Shown piece by piece: positions 59,199-64,000 of a stretch of 64,000 bases of DNA (positions are counted from its first letter, which is position 1; each line of letters begins with the position of its first letter). The notes below the pieces were generated by a model that saw nothing but the letters and a program-made list of their open reading frames with translations, was not told the origin of the DNA and ran no database searches. This DNA comes from Kitasatospora terrestris (GTDB lineage Bacteria > Actinomycetota > Actinomycetes > Streptomycetales > Streptomycetaceae): NCBI RefSeq assembly GCF_039542905.1, contig NZ_BAABIS010000001.1, positions 6,882,001 through 6,946,000 on the forward strand, read 5' to 3'. The translations under genes and the position numbers were made by a program.

Positions 59199-61055
59199 TC
59201 AGCCCTCGATGCGGTGCTGGGTCCAGAAGGTGGTGAGGTCGGTGCTGGTGGCTGCCTGGGCGGCGGCCTTGAACTCGGCCGTGGTGGAGACGCCGTACCA
59301 GTGGGACTGGGCGTAGGTGCGCAGCAGGTCGGCCATGGCGGTGTCGCCGATCAGGCGGCGCAGGTCGTGCAGGGCGCACTTGCCGTAGCCGTAGACGACG
59401 GTGGAGTACCGGCTGGAGTGGGCGTCCCAGTACGCCATGGAGTTGGTGAGCTTCTCGGCGCTGGAGGCCCAGCTGGTGGAGTTCCAGCAGTTGGTGCCGG
59501 TCTTGCCGAGGGCGAGGTCGGTGGCGTAGTCGGTGAAGGACTCGTCGAGCCAGGGGGCGGCGTACTCGTCGTCGCCGACGATGCCGTACCACCACTGGTG
59601 GGCGAGTTCGTGGGTGAGCGCGGTGGTGGAGACCAGGTCGAGGACGAAGCCGGGGTACTCCATGCCGCCGAACCAGAAGTTGTTGTCGAGGACGGTGTCG
59701 ACCTCCTGGTAGGGGAAGGCGCCGAACCGGGCGGAGTGCGCGTCCATCGCGGTCTTGGCGGTGGTGAGCATCGACTGGGCGTCGGTGGAGCTGATCCCGC
59801 TGACGGAGTAGACGTTCAGCTTGACGCCGGCGGTGGAGCTGCCGGAGATCCTGGTGAACGGCCCGGCGGCCCAGGCGAAGTCGCGGACCTTGCTCGCGGT
59901 GGCCTTGGTGACGGTGCGTCCGGAGCTGCCGGGGGTGTCGACGGAGGTGCCGGTGGCGGGCACCTGGAGGCTGCTCGGGTGGTCGAGGGTGACCGCGTAG
60001 TCGGCGGCGAGCGAGTAGAAGGACTCGCCGTTGTTGGTGTACGGGTCGAGGTGCCAGCCGGCGGCGTCGCGGATCGCCAGCACCGGCAGCGCGTTGCCGA
60101 TGAAGTTGTAGGCGCCGTCGTGGCCGAACCGGTCGGCGCCGCTGGGCACCGCGATGGCGAGGTCGAAGCCGACGGTGCCGCTCTGGCCCTGGGCGAGCGG
60201 GGCGGGCAGGGTGACCTTGAGCGCGGTGCAGTTCACGCTGAGCGGGCTCGCGGTGCCGCCGGTGACGTTGCTGACCGTGATCGGGGTGGTCGGGCAGGCG
60301 CCGTGGTAGTTGTCCCACAGCCGCAGGTACACCTCGGTGAGCGGCGCGGTGGAGGCGTTGGTGAAGGCGACGCTCTCGTGGCCGCTCCAGTTGGCGCCGG
60401 AGGCGTCGCTGGCGAGGCTGACGGTGTACGCGGGGGCGGCGGGGGTGCGGATCGCGTCGGTGGTGGGCGGGGGCGTGGTGCCGCCGCCGGAGACGTCGAG
60501 GGCGAGGTCGTCGAGGACGAAGCTGGTCTGCTGGCCGGAGTCCTCGACGCCGGTGAAGGAGAGGGTGACGGTCTGTCCGGCGTAGCCGGAGACGTCGAAG
60601 GTCTTCTTCAGGTAGCCGGCGGCCTTGTCCAGGTTGGAGTACGTCGCCAGGGTGGTGGTGCCGATCTTGGCGGTCAGCTTGTCGTACGCGGTGGAGGTGG
60701 TGGTCTCCGCGGTGTCGACGTGCAGCCAGAAGGAGAGCGAGGCGGTGGTGCAGCCGGCCGGCAGCGTGACGCTCTGGGCGAGGGTGTCGGTGTGGCTGGA
60801 GCCGTAGCCGTCCAGCCAGGCCTTCCAGGAGCCGCTGTGGGCGGCCTGCGAGGTGCTGTTGTCGACCACGCCGCTGGATGCCGTCCAGGGCGAAGTGCCG
60901 CTCTCGAAGCCGCCGTTGGCGATGACCTGGGCGGGGGTGCAGTCCGCGGCGGTGGCGGGGGCGGCGGTGAGGCCGGCGCCGGCGGCGGTCAGGATCAGCG
61001 CGGTGGTGAGCGCCGTCGAGCAGCGGCGGGCGAGGTGCCCGAGGCTGTGTGTCAT
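59199..61055 (-). CDS. Secreted M1 family aminopeptidase with N-terminal beta-sandwich module
   Basis: 618 residues. Signal peptide (CSTALTTALILTAAGAGLTA), then the shared module (residues about 38-178; VIANGGFESGTSPWTASSGV to SFVLDDLALDV), a short TPPPTTD linker, and a catalytic domain. The zinc motif is ALTHELAHQWWYGIVGDDEY (HExxH, about residue 480) with third ligand Glu in PWLDESFTDYATDL. WFGGMEYPGFVLDL replaces the classic GAMEN as GGMEY, as in short actinobacterial M1 enzymes. It would trim N-terminal residues outside the cell. Divergent from the trypsin-like protease gene. Confidence 0.92.
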   Translation of the reverse strand: MTHSLGHLARRCSTALTTALILTAAGAGLTAAPATAADCTPAQVIANGGFESGTSPWTASSGVVDNSTSQAAHSGSWKAWLDGYGSSHTDTLAQSVTLPAGCTTASLSFWLHVDTAETTTSTAYDKLTAKIGTTTLATYSNLDKAAGYLKKTFDVSGYAGQTVTLSFTGVEDSGQQTSFVLDDLALDVSGGGTTPPPTTDAIRTPAAPAYTVSLASDASGANWSGHESVAFTNASTAPLTEVYLRLWDNYHGACPTTPITVSNVTGGTASPLSVNCTALKVTLPAPLAQGQSGTVGFDLAIAVPSGADRFGHDGAYNFIGNALPVLAIRDAAGWHLDPYTNNGESFYSLAADYAVTLDHPSSLQVPATGTSVDTPGSSGRTVTKATASKVRDFAWAAGPFTRISGSSTAGVKLNVYSVSGISSTDAQSMLTTAKTAMDAHSARFGAFPYQEVDTVLDNNFWFGGMEYPGFVLDLVSTTALTHELAHQWWYGIVGDDEYAAPWLDESFTDYATDLALGKTGTNCWNSTSWASSAEKLTNSMAYWDAHSSRYSTVVYGYGKCALHDLRRLIGDTAMADLLRTYAQSHWYGVSTTAEFKAAAQAATSTDLTTFWTQHRIEG

Positions 61056-61111
61056 CGGATCCTCTCAGAGGGATGTGGGGGTACCCGGTGAGCCACCTCG
61101 CAGCGTGACAG

Positions 61112-61127
61112 CAAGCACCCGTGCTTG
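61112..61127. promoter_or_regulatory. Inverted repeat in the divergent protease promoter region
   Basis: CAAGCA (61112-61117) and TGCTTG (61122-61127) around CCCG, 57 bases before the M1 start and 146 before the S1-like start. It could be an operator shared by both exported peptidases. Confidence 0.35.
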
Positions 61128-61272
61128 AGAAGGCCATGCCACGCGCAATTTCTGACACCTGCTCAGGCATTGCCGCGTCCGCCCTCTTGACCGTATTGAA
61201 GTGACCATGGCAGCTTCGTGCGGTCGGGTGCCCGAAACCGTCGCGCACCCGGCGTCCCCCACAAGGAGAGCC

Positions 61273-62817
61273 ATGTTCAAGGCACTTGCTGCGACGGTGG
61301 GCACCGTCGCGGCCGTCGCGGGCACGCTGACCGCCGCCGCACCCGCGCAGGCCGTCCAGGCGAACGACCTGACCTCCACCATCGCGCTGAGCAACTGCTC
61401 GGCCTCGCTGGTGCGTTACCCGTCCTCGGTGGACACCGACCGGGCGATGATGCTGACCAACGGCCACTGCCTGCCGACCATGCCCAGTGCCGGACAGGTG
61501 ATCCAGAACCAGACCGCCAGCCGCAGCGGCACGCTGCTGAACGGCGCCGGCAGCTCGCTCGGCACCGTCAACGCGGACAAGGTGCTGTACGCGACCATGA
61601 CCGGCACCGACGTGGCGCTCTACCAGCTGACCGACACCTTCGCCTCGATCAGCAGCAAATTCGGCGCCACCGCGCTGACCATCAACGACGCCCACCCGGT
61701 CGACGGCTCCTCGATGTTCATCCCGTCCGGGTACTGGAAGCAGGTCTGGAACTGCTCGGTGAACGGCTTCGTGCCGACCCTGCGCGAGGACCAGTGGACC
61801 TGGCGCGACTCGCTCCGCTACAGCTCCGGCTGCAACACCACCCACGGCACCTCGGGCTCGCCGATCGTCGACGCCGCCACCAAGCGCGTGGTCGGCATCA
61901 ACAACACCGGCAACGACGACGGCGCCATGTGCACCCTCAACAACCCGTGCGAGGTCGCGGCGGACGGCACCACCACCGCCACCAAGGGCCAGAGCTACGG
62001 CCAGGAGACCTACTGGTTCACCACCTGCCTCGGCGCCGGGCGGGCGATCGACCTCAACGTCAGCGGCTGCCTGCTCACCAAGCCCGCCGGTACCGCCCCC
62101 ACGGTCACCAGCCCGGGCAACCAGTCCACCGCGGTCAACGGCGCGGTGAACCTGCAGATCCAGGCGAGCGGCGGCACCGCCCCGCTGACCTACTCGGCCA
62201 CCGGCCTGCCGGCCGGCCTGTCGATCAACGCCTCCACCGGCCTGATCAGCGGCACCGTCACCACCGCCGGCAGCTCGAACGTCACCGTCACCGTGAAGGA
62301 CGCCGGCAACCGGACCGCCTCCGCCACCTTCGGCTGGACCGTCACCACCTCGCAGGGCACCTGCACCCCGGCGCAGCTGCTCGGCAACGCCGGCTTCGAG
62401 ACCGGCTCCGCCGCCCCGTGGACCACCACCAGCGGCGTGGTCGACAACAGCGCCTCGCAGGCCGCCCACAGCGGCTCCTGGAAGGCCTGGATGAACGGCT
62501 ACGGCTCCGCCCACACCGACTCGGCCAGCCAGACCGTCTCGATCCCGGCCGGCTGCAAGGCGACGCTCAGCTTCTGGCTGCACGTCGACACCGCGGAGAC
62601 CACCACCTCCACCGCGTACGACAAGCTGACCGTCACGGCCAACGGCACCACGGTGGCCTCGTACTCCAACCTCAACAAGAACACCGGCTACGCCCAGAAG
62701 ACGGTGGACCTGTCGGCCTACGCCGGGCAGAGCGTCACGGTGAAGTTCAACGGCGTGGAGGACTCCTCGCTGCAGACCAGCTTCGTGATCGACGACACCG
62801 CGATCCAGACCGGCTGA
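61273..62817 (+). CDS. Secreted trypsin-like serine protease with Ig-like and beta-sandwich modules
   Basis: 514 residues. Signal peptide (MFKALAATVGTVAAVAGTLT...AQA). Chymotrypsin-fold domain (about 30-275): His in MLTNGHCLP (about residue 62), Asp in TGTDVALYQL, Ser in HGTSGSPIV (about 194), plus paired cysteines. A putative Ig domain (VTSPGNQSTAVNGAVNLQIQ to FGWTV, about 278-360) follows, then the module (LLGNAGFETGSAAPWTTTSG to SFVIDDTAI) found also in the M4 and M1 proteins. AAGGAGAGCC precedes the ATG at 61273. Divergent from the M1 gene. Confidence 0.93.
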   Translation: MFKALAATVGTVAAVAGTLTAAAPAQAVQANDLTSTIALSNCSASLVRYPSSVDTDRAMMLTNGHCLPTMPSAGQVIQNQTASRSGTLLNGAGSSLGTVNADKVLYATMTGTDVALYQLTDTFASISSKFGATALTINDAHPVDGSSMFIPSGYWKQVWNCSVNGFVPTLREDQWTWRDSLRYSSGCNTTHGTSGSPIVDAATKRVVGINNTGNDDGAMCTLNNPCEVAADGTTTATKGQSYGQETYWFTTCLGAGRAIDLNVSGCLLTKPAGTAPTVTSPGNQSTAVNGAVNLQIQASGGTAPLTYSATGLPAGLSINASTGLISGTVTTAGSSNVTVTVKDAGNRTASATFGWTVTTSQGTCTPAQLLGNAGFETGSAAPWTTTSGVVDNSASQAAHSGSWKAWMNGYGSAHTDSASQTVSIPAGCKATLSFWLHVDTAETTTSTAYDKLTVTANGTTVASYSNLNKNTGYAQKTVDLSAYAGQSVTVKFNGVEDSSLQTSFVIDDTAIQTG

Positions 62818-62832
62818 CCTCCTCCCGGATGT

Positions 62833-62866
62833 GCACTCGGTGCCCCGCTCGCGGCGCACCGAGTGC
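62833..62866 (+). terminator. Hairpin after the serine protease gene
   Basis: GCACTCGGTG (62833-62842) pairs with CACCGAGTGC (62857-62866); further GC pairs continue inward. 15 bases after the stop codon. Confidence 0.7.
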
Positions 62867-62899
62867 CGTTCCGGCGGCTTCCCTGCTAAGTTCGGCAGC

Positions 62900-63631
62900 A
62901 TGACCGAGTCGCAGGCGCAGCACGCCGACCAGAAGGCCGCGAACGGGGCGGCCAAGCCCGCCATGCGGGACTCGCTGATCGCTGCGGCGTTCCGGCTCTT
63001 CCTGGAGCGCGGCTACGAGCAGACCACGATCGACGACATCGTCTCGCTGGCGGGCGTCGGCCGGCGGTCCTTCTTCCGGTACTTCCCCTCCAAGGAGGAC
63101 GTGGTCTTCCCCGACCACGAGAAGTGCCTCGCCGACATGACGGCCTTCCTGCAGGCCAGCGAGGACGGCGACGACCCGGTGCTCCGGGTCTGCGACGCCG
63201 CCCGGCTGGTGCTGCGGATGTACGCCGAGAACCCCACCTTCTCGGTCCAGCGCTACCGCCTCACCAAGCAGGTCCCGGGCCTGCGCACCTACGAGCTGTC
63301 GGTGGTCTGGCGCTACGAGCGCACCCTCGCCGACTACCTGCGGGCCCGCTTCTCCGCCCGCCGGGACGGCACGCTGCGGGCCGACGTGATCGCCGCCGCC
63401 GTCGTCGCCGCCCACAACCACGCGCTGCGCTCCTGGCTGCGCGCCGACGGCCAGGGCGACGCCGCCACCGAGATGGACCACGCCCTCGCGTACGTCACGG
63501 ACGCCTGGTCGGGGGAGCGTCCCGCTGGCGGCGGCGCGGCCGAGGAGGACGAGGACGTGGTGATCGTGATCACCCGGAAGTCCACCCCGATGTGGCGGGT
63601 GGTCCGGGACATCGAGGCCGGCCTGGGCTGA
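62900..63631 (+). CDS. TetR family transcriptional regulator
   Basis: 243 residues. HTH: FRLFLERGYEQTTIDDIVSL then AGVGRRSFFRYFPSKEDVVF (about residues 33-72). The helical ligand domain contains RLVLRMYAENPTFSVQRYRL. An acidic tail EEDEDVV is followed by IVITRKSTPMWRVVRDIEAG. Immediately convergent with etfA; TetR regulators of this type commonly sit beside electron-transfer flavoprotein genes in streptomycetes and may sense acyl-CoA (inference). Confidence 0.9.
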   Translation: MTESQAQHADQKAANGAAKPAMRDSLIAAAFRLFLERGYEQTTIDDIVSLAGVGRRSFFRYFPSKEDVVFPDHEKCLADMTAFLQASEDGDDPVLRVCDAARLVLRMYAENPTFSVQRYRLTKQVPGLRTYELSVVWRYERTLADYLRARFSARRDGTLRADVIAAAVVAAHNHALRSWLRADGQGDAATEMDHALAYVTDAWSGERPAGGGAAEEDEDVVIVITRKSTPMWRVVRDIEAGLG

Positions 63632-63647
63632 GCGCCCACCGGGAATG

Positions 63648-63687
63648 CGGAAGGGCCCGGTCGGCGACTGCCGACCGGGCCCTTCCG
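63648..63687. terminator. 18-bp perfect bidirectional terminator
   Basis: Arms 63648-63665 and 63670-63687 are perfectly complementary (CGGAAGGGCCCGGTCGGC / GCCGACCGGGCCCTTCCG) around GACT. Sits between the convergent TetR and etfA genes. Confidence 0.88.
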
Positions 63688-63702
63688 GCGTTGCTGCGGG
63701 TG

Positions 63703-64000
63703 TCAGCCCTTGGCCTGCGCGGTGACCTGCGGGAGGACGGTGAAGAGGTCGCCGACGACGCCGTAGTCGACGAGGTCGAAGATGGGGGCTTCGGGGTCCT
63801 TGTTGACGGCGACGATGGTCTTGGAGGTCTGCATGCCGGCGCGGTGCTGGATGGCGCCGGAGATGCCGGCGGCGATGTAGAGCTGGGGGGAGACCTGCTT
63901 GCCGGTCTGGCCGACCTGGTTGGTGTGGGGGTACCAGCCGGCGTCGACGGCGGCGCGGGAGGCGCCGACGGCGGCGCCGAGGGCGTCGGCGAGGTCCTCG
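63703..64000 (-). CDS. etfA: Electron transfer flavoprotein alpha subunit, C-terminal part (cut by window edge)
   Basis: About 99 codons reading toward the left, stop at 63703-63705; the 5' part is outside the window. The translated end contains DAGWYPHTNQVGQTGKQVSP and LYIAAGISGAIQHRAGMQTS, then KTIVAVNKDPEAPIFDLVDY and ending in GDLFTVLPQVTAQAKG. These are the FAD-binding VGQTG, SGAIQH and NKDPEAPIF motifs of EtfA. It accepts electrons from acyl-CoA dehydrogenases and passes them to the respiratory chain with EtfB, which probably lies just outside. Confidence 0.95.
   Translation of the reverse strand, partial: EDLADALGAAVGASRAAVDAGWYPHTNQVGQTGKQVSPQLYIAAGISGAIQHRAGMQTSKTIVAVNKDPEAPIFDLVDYGVVGDLFTVLPQVTAQAKG

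Noticed and set aside
59068..62964. 1298-codon minus-strand frame across the M1 and serine protease genes
   Set aside because: Runs in the wrong frame through two genes with full catalytic motifs; a GC-skew artefact.
1..64000. tRNA, rRNA, IS elements, attachment sites
   Set aside because: No cloverleaf-like sequence, transposase, integrase or terminal repeats seen when reading the gaps; a tRNAscan run would settle it.

Overview
The window is high-GC actinomycete chromosome, most likely Streptomyces or Kitasatospora. The evidence is the very strong G/C preference at third codon positions, frequent GTG starts, GTGA/ATGA stop-start overlaps, Streptomyces-type families (SCO6745-like, LAL/LuxR regulator, NdgR-like IclR, GuaB1, DUF6230/DUF6114 pairs) and many secreted peptidases. 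I see no tRNA, rRNA, CRISPR array, transposase, integrase or phage gene. The last gene (etfA) and probably the first (ABC-2 permease) are cut by the window edges.

Layout. 1-8 kb: ABC-2 permease, aldo/keto reductase, three secreted or peptidase-like small proteins, an SCO6745-like protein, ribulose-phosphate epimerase, a Tat-type esterase, pirin. 7.5-12.2 kb: a LAL (MalT/LuxR) regulator flanked by small membrane proteins, two of them paralogues. 12.3-14.2 kb: a large membrane-anchored protein. 14.2-18.1 kb: a minus-strand array of six genes made of alternating DUF6230-like secreted and DUF6114-like membrane proteins, most of them translationally coupled. 18.3-21.3 kb: two TetR regulators, signal peptidase I and a degenerate M24 protein. 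21.3-21.8 kb: an 11-copy 29-bp minisatellite. 21.8-29.1 kb: a WXG100-like protein, CapA-like lipoprotein, NUDIX, a zinc-ribbon SDR, a P450 and an AEC transporter. 29.2-37.9 kb: MFS exporter, long leader plus lytic transglycosylase, GuaB1, DUF5995, hypotheticals, IclR, GlsB.

38.0-49.1 kb is the most unusual region: a compact biosynthetic cluster. A divergent pair of coupled ABC exporter half-transporters faces an operon encoding a stand-alone NRPS condensation domain, an AurF-like diiron oxygenase, a class II aminoacyl-tRNA-synthetase-like amino acid:carrier protein ligase, a nitronate-monooxygenase-like flavoprotein, an AcpS-type phosphopantetheinyl transferase, an 84-residue carrier protein, an ATP-grasp ligase and a SAM methyltransferase. 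No adenylation domain is present. The simplest reading is that the synthetase-like ligase charges the carrier protein, which its own PPTase has activated. The tethered amino acid is then N-oxygenated, condensed, ligated and methylated, and the product is exported. Two sequences resembling DasR operators lie in the divergent promoter region.

49.1-64 kb: uracil/xanthine permease, Zwf1-type G6PDH, an orphan branched-chain amino acid binding lipoprotein, an M4 protease, an APC permease, a DUF6985-like protein, a two-TM protein, an M1 aminopeptidase divergent from a trypsin-like protease, TetR and etfA. The three secreted peptidases (M4, M1, S1-like) share one C- or N-terminal beta-sandwich module, which suggests recent domain shuffling within this 9-kb stretch.
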